Source: Cohnella thermotolerans DSM 17683 (GTDB taxonomy: Bacteria; Bacillota; Bacilli; Paenibacillales; Paenibacillaceae). Taken from it: a stretch of DNA of 64,000 bases. Positions 35,057 to 43,620 of this stretch are shown piece after piece. Made by a program: the position numbers and the translations under genes. The stretch is taken from assembly GCF_000429825.1 (NCBI RefSeq), contig NZ_AUCP01000001.1:531478-595477 (forward strand). Reading direction: 5' to 3'. Within the stretch, counting starts at the first letter, position 1. The number at the start of each line of letters is the position of its first letter. Under the pieces are notes generated by a model. It had not been told where the DNA came from. It searched no databases and saw only the letters and a program-made list of their open reading frames with translations.

Positions 35057-36388
35057 TCAATAAGTCTCCGCCAATTGCGTCGTTTCTTGTCCGATCCGGA
35101 CGCCAAGCTGCGCCAAATGGTCGAAATATTCAGGATACGAGATTTGATAAGCGTTCGGGAACGTCAGCTCGCTCGCCTTGTCGGCCGCCTTTAAGGCGGC
35201 AAGCGTAAACGCCATTTGAACGCGGTGGTCGTTATACGTGGATATGGAAGCGCCGTTCAGTCTCTCGACGCCTTGGAAGAACAAATCGTCTCCGATCTCT
35301 TGAATTCGGGCTCCCATTTTGTTCAACTGAAGCATAGCTTTGACACGGTTGGACTCTTTCATACGACCGGGCCCGATATTTCGAAGAACCGTCGTCCCTT
35401 GAGAGAGCGCCGCCAGAACGGACAATGCGGGGATCAGGTCCGGAATATGCCGCATGTCGATCTCCTGTCCGCCTATCGGGCGGAAGCTGTTCGAGTGGCG
35501 GATGCGGACGCCGTCCGTCCGTTCGTCGTATTCGAGTTTGACTCCGAAGTCTTCTATTATATCCAAAATTCTGTTCTCCGGGTGCGTGCCGAGCCCGCTG
35601 ATGCCTTGCAGCACGATATCGCAAGGATACAAGGCCGCGAGGACGAGAAGGAACGCCGCCGAAGACAAATCCGGTTCGATGCTGATTTCCGCGGGAACGT
35701 ACTTCTGGCCGGCAGGCACGCGCCAGACGGTGCCGCTCGGGTCCTCTTCGATATGGATGCCGAATTTACGCTGCATGTCGATCGTCAAACGGACATATGT
35801 AAGTTCGTTATGCGGCGGCAGCGCTTCGATGATCGTATCGGATTCCGCGAAAGGCGCGAGAATGAGCAAGCCCGAAATCCATTGGCTCAGCGTGCCCGGA
35901 ATTTGAACGCGGCCGCCTTTGGGCCGGCCGGGCCGAATCGTGACAGGCATCTTGTAATCGTTCGCCTGCCAGCCGACCCCCATCGTGCCCAGCGCTTCGA
36001 GCAGCGGGCCGATCGGCCTCTCCCGCAGCGCCTTGTGGCCGTTGTAGGTCGGGGCCAACCCTTGCGACAGGCTGCCCAGTCCGAGCATGAACTGCAGCGT
36101 CGAGCCGGAGCTTCCGACGCGAATGCGGCCGTTCCTCGGCCGGTAGCTGCCTCCGCGAACCGTGTAACCGTCCGGCGTCGGCTTGACGGAGATGCCGAAG
36201 TCCTTGAGCGAATTCAGCGTATCCCGGATGTGCAAGGCGCCCGATTTGCCGTGAATGACCGTCTCTCCTTCGGCGAGCGATCCGAAAATCAAAGCCCGAT
36301 GGAGATGGTACTTGGAGGGCGGAATTCGAACCGATCCGCTTAACGACCCGCGATAAGGATAAACCGATAATTTCGCCAACTGCCCCAC
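35057..36388 (-). CDS. EPSP synthase-like protein with altered active site
   Basis: 443-residue protein with the full EPSP synthase fold (usual length 420-445). By alignment with E. coli AroA the following are kept: Lys22 (here Lys26), Arg27 (31), Arg124 (124), Gln171 (169), Asp313 (317), Lys340/Glu341 (344/345), Arg344 (348) and Arg386 (389). Changed: Ser23 to Tyr27, Asn94 to Ser93, Arg100 to Gln99, Ser169 to Leu167, Asn336 to Pro340, Asp343 to Asn347 and, importantly, PEP-contact Lys411 to Ile416. So it probably does not make EPSP. It may act on a shikimate-type ring as an elimination enzyme. The start is GTG 36388, or TTG 36379, which is better spaced from GGAG. Confidence 0.8.
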   Translation of the reverse strand: MGQLAKLSVYPYRGSLSGSVRIPPSKYHLHRALIFGSLAEGETVIHGKSGALHIRDTLNSLKDFGISVKPTPDGYTVRGGSYRPRNGRIRVGSSGSTLQFMLGLGSLSQGLAPTYNGHKALRERPIGPLLEALGTMGVGWQANDYKMPVTIRPGRPKGGRVQIPGTLSQWISGLLILAPFAESDTIIEALPPHNELTYVRLTIDMQRKFGIHIEEDPSGTVWRVPAGQKYVPAEISIEPDLSSAAFLLVLAALYPCDIVLQGISGLGTHPENRILDIIEDFGVKLEYDERTDGVRIRHSNSFRPIGGQEIDMRHIPDLIPALSVLAALSQGTTVLRNIGPGRMKESNRVKAMLQLNKMGARIQEIGDDLFFQGVERLNGASISTYNDHRVQMAFTLAALKAADKASELTFPNAYQISYPEYFDHLAQLGVRIGQETTQLAETY

Positions 36389-36510
36389 TCCGCTTCTATT
36401 TCATTTTCGTATCCAATATTCAAGTCTAGTCGACTGGAGTTCTATAAATATATCTATAGGGCTGCCGGTTGATTCATGATAAGTTTGTATATTTTAGAAC
36501 GCGACAGGAT

Positions 36511-36545
36511 GAAAAAAATACCCGGCATGCCGTCTTCCGGGTATT
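36511..36545 (-). terminator. strong minus-strand terminator
   Basis: AATACCCGG and CCGGGTATT are exact nine-base arms; seven T follow on the minus strand. It ends transcripts coming from the two-component region. Confidence 0.8.
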
Positions 36546-36798
36546 GGCATGCGGGGGCGAATGGTTGTGCGACAAAGCCCTAAACACGCAAAGCTGCACC
36601 GCTTCTATTGAAATGTTGAGGAAAATCGCATACCACCACCTTCACAATGGCGCCCATTCCATGATAAATCAGATAAATTTGTCCATCAACTTACCATTTT
36701 GTAAGTAACCCGATCCGCATACCATCCGGTTACCGATAAGATTCCTATGAGTAAGGGAACGGGTGCGCAGGGTGTCCGAAGGCGTGAAACGACAAAGA

Positions 36799-36831
36799 AG
36801 CAGCCCGAATCTCGATGGATGTCTGGCTGCT
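36799..36831 (-). terminator. weak hairpin after glycosidase fragment
   Basis: AGCAGCC/GGCTGCT arms with TTCTTTG on the minus strand. Confidence 0.4.
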
Positions 36832-36900
36832 CTCGTGGAAAGAGTATAGCATCGATTGCGAAAAGATTAAATAAGACACTTAGGCTAACTCTTCTCTCGC

Positions 36901-37203
36901 TTAAGCTCCGATCGTCACCGGCAGGCGGCCCTTGGCCGGCAAACGGCCGGACAGGACGCCGGCCAGCGCGTTCATCATCGCCGGCTTGTTCTCGTAAGCG
37001 CACAGATAGACCGGTACGCCGGGCGCCGCCAGCAAATCGTACGGCGTCCGGGTGGCGGCGAGGACGAACCGCTTGCCTTCGAGCCGCGATAGCCGCTCGA
37101 TCAGATCGGCCTGGCGCTTCGAGAAGCCGGCGTCGTACGAAGCGAACACGATCTTCTCCTTCAGTCCCAACTGCCGCCATGCTTGCCGTTCTGTCGTCAT
37201 CAT
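36901..37203 (-). pseudogene. C-terminal fragment of GH3 glycosidase
   Basis: A 100-residue open frame equivalent to the C-terminal end of family 3 glycoside hydrolases (beta-N-acetylhexosaminidase type): KIVFASYDAGFSKRQADLIERL, VLAATRTPYDLLAAPGVPVYLCAYENKPAMMNALAGVLSG and terminal LPVTIGA. The catalytic N-terminal barrel is absent and the preceding sequence is the response regulator gene, whose stop codon it overlaps (ATGATGA). It is therefore either a deletion remnant or a separately translated stand-alone domain. Family proteins are usually over 500 residues. Confidence 0.7.
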
Positions 37204-38837
37204 CCATTCTCCTTATCGGTCCATCCGGACAAGATCGGTTCCTCCGGCCGCTGATGCGCCTTCTCCCGGTATTCGGAAGGGAGCATGCCGGTATGCTTGC
37301 TGAATACGCGGGTGAAGTAGCGGCGTTCCGCGTACCCGACCATCTGGCCGACGACGGTTACGCTTTTGTCGCTGAGGGCGAGCAGCGATTTGGCCATCTC
37401 CATCCGCTGCTTCGTGACGTACTCGACGAACGTCTCGCCGAAATGCTGCTTGAACAGCAGACTGAAATAGCTGCCGCTGATGCCGAGGTAATCGGCCAGC
37501 ATGTCGATGCTCAAATCCGAGGACAGGTTGCGCTCGATATAATCTTTGGCCGAGAGCATGAGCACGTCGCTCGTCTTCTTCTTCATGACGCTGTCGATCG
37601 ATTGGTCCACGAGCCGGTTGATGAGCGCCAGCGTCTCCCGGATGCCCGGACTCCGGTCGATCTGGCTCCAGTAGCGCATCTCGTCTTCGCGCCCGATGAC
37701 GTCCATCGCTCTCATCTCGCGCAGCAAGTGGAGGCAGACGTAGTGCAGAATCGGCTCGATCCGCTCGAAGGACGTCTCCGGAAGCCGGCGGAAGCTGTCG
37801 TTCAGCTCCTTGAGCGCCGACTCGATCTTCCTCCGGTCGCACCGCTTGAGGCCGGTCACCATCTCCTCGATCCGGTCCCACAGCCGCTGCGTCTCGTCCG
37901 GATGGCCCTTGGGCCGGTCGGGAACGAGCAGGCCGCCGTCCAGCCTTTCGCCCAGATGCAGCGAACGCTGCAGATGCTTGTAGGTTTTCGCGAGGCGCTC
38001 CATTGTGACCGGCGCCGGATGAAGGGCGACCCGGATGTTCATCTTGAGAAAGCTTCCGACCGCCTGCCGAAGCTTGGCCGCCCAGGAGAGGCATTGCTCC
38101 AGGTCGAACGTCTCGGGCGGAATCCGCTCGATGAGCACGCACCATTCGCCGCTGCGCACCTGCAGAACGGAATGGGGAACCTCGAACGCCTGCAAATTTT
38201 CCAGCAGCACGTTATGAATGGCGAAGTTCCAGAGCTTGCGCTCCTTCTCGTCCCACAGGCATTCCTTCCGGGAATACTCCTCGACGTCGGCCAGCAGCAT
38301 GGCGAAGGCCAAATTGTCGCCCGACATTTCGTGCAGCTTGAGAAAAGGCCTCGAGCTCCCTCCGCCGACGTCGATCAGCAGGTCGTACAGCACCTTCTCG
38401 TAAGCGAGACGGAACACCTGGCGCCATTCCTTCTGGATCGACTGCCGCTCGGCCTGGCGCTCGCGGATGCCTTCCGCCAGCCGGCCGATCGTTCCGGCCA
38501 GCTCCTCGTAATCGATCGGCTTCAGAATATAGTCCCGCACCTCGTAGCGGATGACGGAGCGCACATAGCTGAAATCCTGGTAGCCGGTCATCATGATGAC
38601 TTCCGCCTCGGTGTCGAATTCCCTTAACGCGCCCAGAAATTCGATGCCGTCCATGACCGGCATCCGGATGTCGCACAGAATGAGATCGGGCTTCATCTCC
38701 TTCGCCAGCTCCAGCGCGATCTCGCCGTTCTTGGCCGTTCCGGCGACCTCTATGCCGAGCTCTTCCCAAGGCACGACGGCTTGAAGGTTTTTCAGAATGT
38801 TGATCTCGTCATCGACGAGCAGAGCCTTCAGCTTCAC
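37200..38837 (-). CDS. AraC-type response regulator (YesN-like)
   Basis: 545-residue regulator: receiver domain with Asp56 (LILCDIRMP) and MKP-type Lys (LKPIDYEELA), a long variable middle, and a C-terminal AraC double helix-turn-helix at about 440-535 (LSIDMLADYLGISGSYFSLLFKQHFGETFVEYVTKQRMEMAK). Partner of the adjacent kinase, whose 3-prime end overlaps its start by 29 bases. GTG 38837 with GGGAGGGAG. Such pairs usually control carbohydrate uptake or hydrolase genes; the neighbouring glycosidase fragment may be its former target. Confidence 0.92.
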   Translation of the reverse strand: MKLKALLVDDEINILKNLQAVVPWEELGIEVAGTAKNGEIALELAKEMKPDLILCDIRMPVMDGIEFLGALREFDTEAEVIMMTGYQDFSYVRSVIRYEVRDYILKPIDYEELAGTIGRLAEGIRERQAERQSIQKEWRQVFRLAYEKVLYDLLIDVGGGSSRPFLKLHEMSGDNLAFAMLLADVEEYSRKECLWDEKERKLWNFAIHNVLLENLQAFEVPHSVLQVRSGEWCVLIERIPPETFDLEQCLSWAAKLRQAVGSFLKMNIRVALHPAPVTMERLAKTYKHLQRSLHLGERLDGGLLVPDRPKGHPDETQRLWDRIEEMVTGLKRCDRRKIESALKELNDSFRRLPETSFERIEPILHYVCLHLLREMRAMDVIGREDEMRYWSQIDRSPGIRETLALINRLVDQSIDSVMKKKTSDVLMLSAKDYIERNLSSDLSIDMLADYLGISGSYFSLLFKQHFGETFVEYVTKQRMEMAKSLLALSDKSVTVVGQMVGYAERRYFTRVFSKHTGMLPSEYREKAHQRPEEPILSGWTDKENG

Positions 38838-40674
38838 GGTTCTCCCTCCCTGCCCCCTTCGGTATGAGACACTTGATGACGGTCCCCTGGCCGGGAGCGC
38901 TGCACAGCAGCAAGCCGTAGCCCGGCCCGTAATGGATGCGCAGGCGATCCGCCACGTTCCCTACGCCCAGCCCCCGGCGTTCCCCGGTCTCCGGAGATTC
39001 CTCGTACAACTCCTGCAACGTCGTGAACCCGCTCGTCGCGAACCGGCCCAGCGTCTCCTGCGGAATGCCGATGCCGTTGTCCTCCACGTAGAAGGCGAGG
39101 TTGTCGCCTTCTTCTCTGGCGCTGATCCGGATTTTCCCCAAATAACCGATCCCTTCGAAGCCGTGCTGGATGCTGTTCTCGACAAGCGGCTGCAGCGTCA
39201 GCTTTAAAATTTCGTAGCCGTGCAGCGATTCGGGAACGTCGATCTCGTACTCGAACAATTCCTCGAAGCGGAATTTCTGAATTTCCAGATAACTGCGCAG
39301 ATGCTCCAGCTCCTGATCTACCCGGATCACTTCCTTCTGCTGGATGCTGATGCGGAAAATGTTCGCGAGCCGCTGCACCATTTTGCTCACTTTGCGCCCT
39401 TCGTTCTGAACGGCCAGAATGTTGATCGACTCCAGCGCGTTGAACAGGAAATGCGGCTTGATCTGCGCCTGCAGCAGCATCATCTCGGCTTTGCGCTTGC
39501 GCCTCTGCTCCTGCGTGACATCCTCCAGCAGCTCGGACACCCGCTCGACGAGACTGTTGAAGCCTTTCGCCAAAATGACGGTCTCGTCGTTGCCGACGAT
39601 CGGCACCCGCGTCGTCAAATCTCCGCGTTCAACCCGCCTCATTGCGCCGACGACCCGCACGATGAAGCGGATCGTCCGCCGTACGAACATCAGGTTGAAC
39701 AGCAGCGCGCAGGCGAGCGAAGCGGCCGTAATGCCCAGCACCCAACCGAGCAAGGCGGTCTGGTCCCCGGACAGGTACTTCCAGTCCGTCACGGTCACGA
39801 GCGTCCAGTCGCCGACCCCCAGCCGCTTGATGTCGCCGAGATTGTGAACGGATACGAGACTTTGCCGCCCGAGGAACTTCATCTTGGCGCTCTGGAAGTT
39901 TTGCGTCAGATCGAGCTTGCCGCTCGGGTCCGCGTTCAGGTAGAAATTCCGCCCTTCCAGGGAAGCTCCGCTGTCGTACACGACCGTTCCGCCTCTTCCG
40001 ACGATCAGATAGCGCCGGTTCCCGTTCGCGCCGGTATTGTAAAAATCGAACGTGCGGTCCAATTCGTTCATCTGGAACCGGATGACCAGGATGCCCTTGC
40101 TGGTCAGCGTGTCGATATCCAGCAGCACCCGGATTTGGGTGAACAGATTGTTCTCGCCCGTCAGCTCCTTGTCCTCGTTCGGTCCGATCCACACCGGCGC
40201 GCCGTTCTTCTCCAGCACTTCCCTGTAGATCGGATTGCGCTGCAGAACGGCGAACGGAAAAGGATCGTCCTCGATGAACTTCACATTGACCACCCGGCCG
40301 TCGTTGCGGTACAGCGTCACGGACTTGATGCCGGGATACGTCAGCAGCACCCGCTGGCTCAGCTTCTCGTTCTCCAGCATCTCTTCGATGAACGGATCGT
40401 CCCCCGCGGGCGGAGCCGGCCCCCCTTGCCGGAACGAGTGGTCGACGCTCTCGACGCTGTCCTTGGTCGTCACCCAGAAGTCGGAGAAATAGTTGGCTTC
40501 GCGGATCATGTTGTTGATGTTGCGGCCGATCGCGTTCATGGCCAGTTCCATCTGCTCCGTATATTTCTCCTGGGTAATATGTTGGAAGACGAGATAGGAT
40601 ACGGTTCCGAGCACGAACAAAGGCAGGATGATGAAAATAAAAAAAGCCGTAAATACCCGTCTTCCCAGGCTCAT
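38809..40674 (-). CDS. sensor histidine kinase (YesM-like)
   Basis: 621-residue membrane kinase. Transmembrane helix one at about 9-31, an extracellular dCache-like sensor (about 35-300), helix two at about 304-327, HAMP (RRVERGDLTTRVP), a short coiled coil, a His_kinase domain with phospho-His408 (IKPHFLFNALESI) and HATPase (LVENSIQHGFEG, VEDNGIGIP, GLGVGNVADRL). It pairs with the YesN-like regulator. The sensed sugar is unknown. ATG 40674; upstream TGGGAAG gives only a weak ribosome site. Confidence 0.92.
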   Translation of the reverse strand: MSLGRRVFTAFFIFIILPLFVLGTVSYLVFQHITQEKYTEQMELAMNAIGRNINNMIREANYFSDFWVTTKDSVESVDHSFRQGGPAPPAGDDPFIEEMLENEKLSQRVLLTYPGIKSVTLYRNDGRVVNVKFIEDDPFPFAVLQRNPIYREVLEKNGAPVWIGPNEDKELTGENNLFTQIRVLLDIDTLTSKGILVIRFQMNELDRTFDFYNTGANGNRRYLIVGRGGTVVYDSGASLEGRNFYLNADPSGKLDLTQNFQSAKMKFLGRQSLVSVHNLGDIKRLGVGDWTLVTVTDWKYLSGDQTALLGWVLGITAASLACALLFNLMFVRRTIRFIVRVVGAMRRVERGDLTTRVPIVGNDETVILAKGFNSLVERVSELLEDVTQEQRRKRKAEMMLLQAQIKPHFLFNALESINILAVQNEGRKVSKMVQRLANIFRISIQQKEVIRVDQELEHLRSYLEIQKFRFEELFEYEIDVPESLHGYEILKLTLQPLVENSIQHGFEGIGYLGKIRISAREEGDNLAFYVEDNGIGIPQETLGRFATSGFTTLQELYEESPETGERRGLGVGNVADRLRIHYGPGYGLLLCSAPGQGTVIKCLIPKGAGRENREAEGSARR

Positions 40675-40912
40675 CGGATTGCGTCCGTCCTTTCTTCTGT
40701 CCGCTCAACATGATTATACAGGAAGAACGCTCAAGATATCTTTCATTATAGAAGGAGTTTGCGGGAAGGAAGAAGGCCGAAATCGCCTAATCGGGGGATA
40801 AAAATGGCCACAGCGCGCTTTCCGCGGAGCGCCTCCCGACGTTTAAACGAACCGGTTAACGGAGAGGACTAGAAAAAAAGAACGGCCGCCGGGACCGGAA
40901 GGGGAGACTTTC

Positions 40913-41506
40913 GTGAAATTGGATTTTTTATGGGAAGCGCCGGCCGTCTTGACCGCCGGATTTTTCCTGCTTCGGATTATCGGTAAAAAAGCGGTCGGGC
41001 AGCTGACGGGGATCGAAGTCGTCACGCTGCTGGCGACCGCCTCCATGATCGGCCACGCCGTCGCCGGCGGCGGACTGTGGGAGACCGTGAGCGTGCTGTG
41101 CCTGTTCGCCGCGCTTCTCATAACCGTTCAATTCCTTGCCTTGAAATTCGACACGGTCGAACGCTGGATGATGGGCCGGGCGTGCGTCGTCGTGCAGGAC
41201 GGCCAGATCATCCCCGGAAATTTAAAAAAAATGCGCATGACCGTCGATCAGCTGGAAGCGAAATTAAGGGAGAAAGGCATCTCCTCGTTCGCCGATCTGA
41301 AGACGGCGACGATCGAAATGAGCGGCGAGCTCGGCTACGAGCTGACCCGGGAGGCGAAGCCGGTGACTCTGCGCGAGCTGGAAAGCCTTCTTGCCGGGTT
41401 GACGAAACGGCAGGCCGAAGCGGCGTCCGGCGGGGCGCAAAGCAGCCTGTTTGAAGAAGTGGCCAATCGGGGGCACAAGCAAAACATTCCTACGAAGTTG
41501 AACTGA
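40913..41506 (+). CDS. DUF421 membrane protein (YetF-like)
   Basis: 197-residue protein with three N-terminal helices (about 8-26, 33-52, 57-78) followed by the conserved cytoplasmic DUF421 region (VVVQDGQIIPGNLKKMRMTVDQLEAKLREKGI). Start is GTG 40913 with GGGGAGA upstream. Homologues YetF and YrbG of Bacillus have no firmly known biochemical role. The C-terminus (FEEVANRGHKQNIPTKLN) is somewhat longer than in many members. It is convergent with the broken MFS gene and overlaps its last 17 bases. Confidence 0.85.
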   Translation: MKLDFLWEAPAVLTAGFFLLRIIGKKAVGQLTGIEVVTLLATASMIGHAVAGGGLWETVSVLCLFAALLITVQFLALKFDTVERWMMGRACVVVQDGQIIPGNLKKMRMTVDQLEAKLREKGISSFADLKTATIEMSGELGYELTREAKPVTLRELESLLAGLTKRQAEAASGGAQSSLFEEVANRGHKQNIPTKLN

Positions 41507-41818
41507 TCTCTCCGACGATCAGACCGAGCGGCAAAGCGAGCGCGGCGATGGCGGTCGCGATCAGGAACACGTCGTTTACGCTGCTCGTATACGCTTGAAG
41601 CGCGACGGCTTGCGGCTTCCCGCCCGCCGCGGCCAGCTCGGCCGCATGCTTCGCAGCGCCCGAGATGAGCAGCGAAGTGAACAACGCGATGGCGAAGGAG
41701 CCGCCGACGTTGCGCACCCCGTTCGTCACCGAAGAAGCGTGGCCGCTCAGCGCCGGCGGAATCTACTCCATGCTGGCGGTGCTGGCCGCCGCCGCGAACG
41801 ACACGCCGATGTAGTTCT
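41490..41818 (-). pseudogene. remnant of DHA2-type MFS drug transporter
   Basis: Only the last about 109 codons of an EmrB/QacA-like transporter remain. The frame reads YIGVSFAAAASTASME, then a TAG at 41765-41763, then IPPALSGHASSV, TNGVRNVGGSFAIALFTSLL and a final helix ending LIVGEISSTS. The residues after the stop are the family's conserved loop and helix 13-14, so the stop is an internal lesion, not a start region. The 5-prime part ends exactly where a TAACGAAC repeat begins (41818). Confidence 0.85.
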
Positions 41819-42010
41819 AATGAACTCCAGCCACGCTAATGACGAAAAAATCGCGGGAATGCCGCCCATTGCCTAGAATAGCGACGCTGGAGTTCGTTAA
41901 AATTGCAAAACCCGTGATTCTGACCAAATAGAGTTTACTGGGTTCGTTAGGCACCGGTCCCATAGCGCCGGACGCGATTTGCAACGACCAATTTGATGTA
42001 ATTCGAATAA
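41816..42010 (+). repeat. TAACGAAC/GTTCGTTA intergenic repeat, copy 2
   Basis: Homologous to 14707-14905. Arms 41818-41840 and 41877-41899 are inverted repeats; a third motif GGTTCGTTAGG lies at 41941-41951. It abuts the MFS remnant. Confidence 0.8.
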
Positions 42011-42036
42011 CTTGTGACGGATTGCCTCGCCTAATC

Positions 42037-42094
42037 GAAAGAGACTTTCCACGGCAAGCAGCCTATCGCTGTTGCCCGCGGAAAGTCTCTTTTC
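42037..42094. terminator. long bidirectional terminator at end of hem operon
   Basis: AAAGAGACTTTCC (42038-42050) pairs with GGAAAGTCTCTTT, with an inner GGCAA-CAGC/GCTG-TTGCC stem; T-rich on both sides. It ends hemE-hemH-hemY (minus) about 35 bases after the stop codon. Confidence 0.85.
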
Positions 42095-42129
42095 GCTTCT
42101 GTCCGTGCGGCCTCCGCCGCCCCTCCGGG

Positions 42130-43587
42130 TTACCGTGCCATTATTTCCCCGGCAATGTCCCGGGCCATCGCGACGCAATCCGGCAGTCCGACTCCGTCGA
42201 ACGCCGCGCCGGTCGCGTACACGCCGGGAAGCCGCTCCTCGAGCCGGCGCTTGAACGCCGCCAACCGCTCGACATGGCCGACCGGATATTGCGGCATCGA
42301 ACGGCGCAGCCGCGTAATCTCGACGAACTCCGGCTCGGCGGTCAGTCCCATCAGGTCGCGCAGGTCGCGGCGGACGGCGGCCGTCAGCTCCTCGTCGGGC
42401 AACTCGACGGCGGATGCGTCGTCCGCATGCCCGACGTAGCAGCGGACGAGCCGCTTGCCTGCCGGAGCCGTATGCCCCCACTTCGACGACGTCCACGTGC
42501 TGGCGGTAATCGTCCGGCCTTCGCTGTGCGGCACGAGGAAGCCGGAGCCGTCCAGCTTGTGGTCGAACCCTCGCGCGTCGTAGGCAAGCACGACGTTCGC
42601 GACGGACGCGTGCTCGATATTCAGCGCCTCGACGTCGACGAACGGAGCAAGCAATTCGCCCGTCGCGTAGGCGGGCAGCGCCAGCAGCACGGCGTCCGCC
42701 TCCGCGGCCGAACCGTCCGCCAGCTCCAGCCGATACGCCGGAGCGCCCCCGGCCGATTGCCGGAGCGCCGTCACTTCGGCGCCGAGGCGAATGTCCGCGC
42801 CATCGGCGCGAAGGCGCTCCTCGAGCGTCTCGATGAGCGTGGACAGCCCGTTCCGAAACGTCAGGAACGCGGTCGGCGGAATGCGCGCTCCCCCGACGGC
42901 GGCGGAACGCGCTTCGGCCGCTTTCGCTCCCGCAACCGGGGCCAGCTTGCGCGCCTCTATCATGCCGCGAATGACGCTGCCGTATTTGCGCTCCATCTCG
43001 GCGAACTGCGGGAACGTCGCCCGAAGGCCGAGCCTGTACAGATTGCCGGCGTGAATGCCGGCCAGCAGCGGCTCCGCGATCCGCTCGACCATCTCGCGGC
43101 CGAGCCGGCGCTCGAGGAACGCGCCGACGGTCTCGTCGGCGTCGTCCGTCTTCGGCGGCAGCCGGAGCTCGTCGAGCGCTCTTAGCTTGCCGAGCGGGGA
43201 TACGACGCTGTTCCTCGCGAACGCCCCCAGATCGTTCGGAATGCCGAGATTAAGCCCTTTGGGCATCGGCTGCAGCCGGCCGTTCATCGCCAAATACGTC
43301 TTCACCGCCTGCGGATTCGTCCCGACCAGTTCGCCCAGCAAGCCGAGCTCCCGGGCCAAATGCAGCATCGGCAGCTTCCGGCCGAGGAACGAATCCGGCC
43401 CCCGCTCGATGACGAATCCCCTCTTGCGCAGCGTGTTCACTTTGCCGCCGAGCCGGCCCGACTTTTCCAGTACCGTAACCTGTATGTCCCGGCCCTGCTC
43501 CGACGCCTGCCGCTTCAAATAAAAAGCGGCGCTCAGGCCGGTAATGCCGCCGCCGAGTATCGCCACCCGTCTGACATCCCGTCTCAT
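42130..43587 (-). CDS. hemY: coproporphyrinogen III / protoporphyrinogen oxidase
   Basis: 485-residue FAD enzyme oxidising coproporphyrinogen III to coproporphyrin III in the Gram-positive coproporphyrin haem route (HemY, now CgoX). FAD-binding GGGITGLSAAFYL at residues 12-24, GGKVNT and ERGPDSFL near 47-67 and the C-terminal ATGAAFDGVGLPDCVAMARDIA are typical. No membrane anchor is visible. Last gene of hemE-hemH-hemY, 33 bases after hemH. Length is 15 residues above the Bacillus enzyme. Confidence 0.94.
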   Translation of the reverse strand: MRRDVRRVAILGGGITGLSAAFYLKRQASEQGRDIQVTVLEKSGRLGGKVNTLRKRGFVIERGPDSFLGRKLPMLHLARELGLLGELVGTNPQAVKTYLAMNGRLQPMPKGLNLGIPNDLGAFARNSVVSPLGKLRALDELRLPPKTDDADETVGAFLERRLGREMVERIAEPLLAGIHAGNLYRLGLRATFPQFAEMERKYGSVIRGMIEARKLAPVAGAKAAEARSAAVGGARIPPTAFLTFRNGLSTLIETLEERLRADGADIRLGAEVTALRQSAGGAPAYRLELADGSAAEADAVLLALPAYATGELLAPFVDVEALNIEHASVANVVLAYDARGFDHKLDGSGFLVPHSEGRTITASTWTSSKWGHTAPAGKRLVRCYVGHADDASAVELPDEELTAAVRRDLRDLMGLTAEPEFVEITRLRRSMPQYPVGHVERLAAFKRRLEERLPGVYATGAAFDGVGLPDCVAMARDIAGEIMAR

Positions 43588-43620
43588 AACGCCACTCTCC
43601 TCCGTTTTTTCGCTTTCTTC

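Larger units (their letters stand above)
36389..36900. other. 510-base gene-free stretch
   Basis: AT-richer than its surroundings. It contains the promoter region of the five-gene operon (no consensus pair found), one strong minus-strand terminator and a weaker inverted repeat. I see no gene. Confidence 0.6.

Noticed and set aside
42022..43185. Long plus-strand frame opposite hemY
   Set aside because: The hemY frame carries intact FAD and C-terminal motifs; the antisense frame has no ribosome site or domain.
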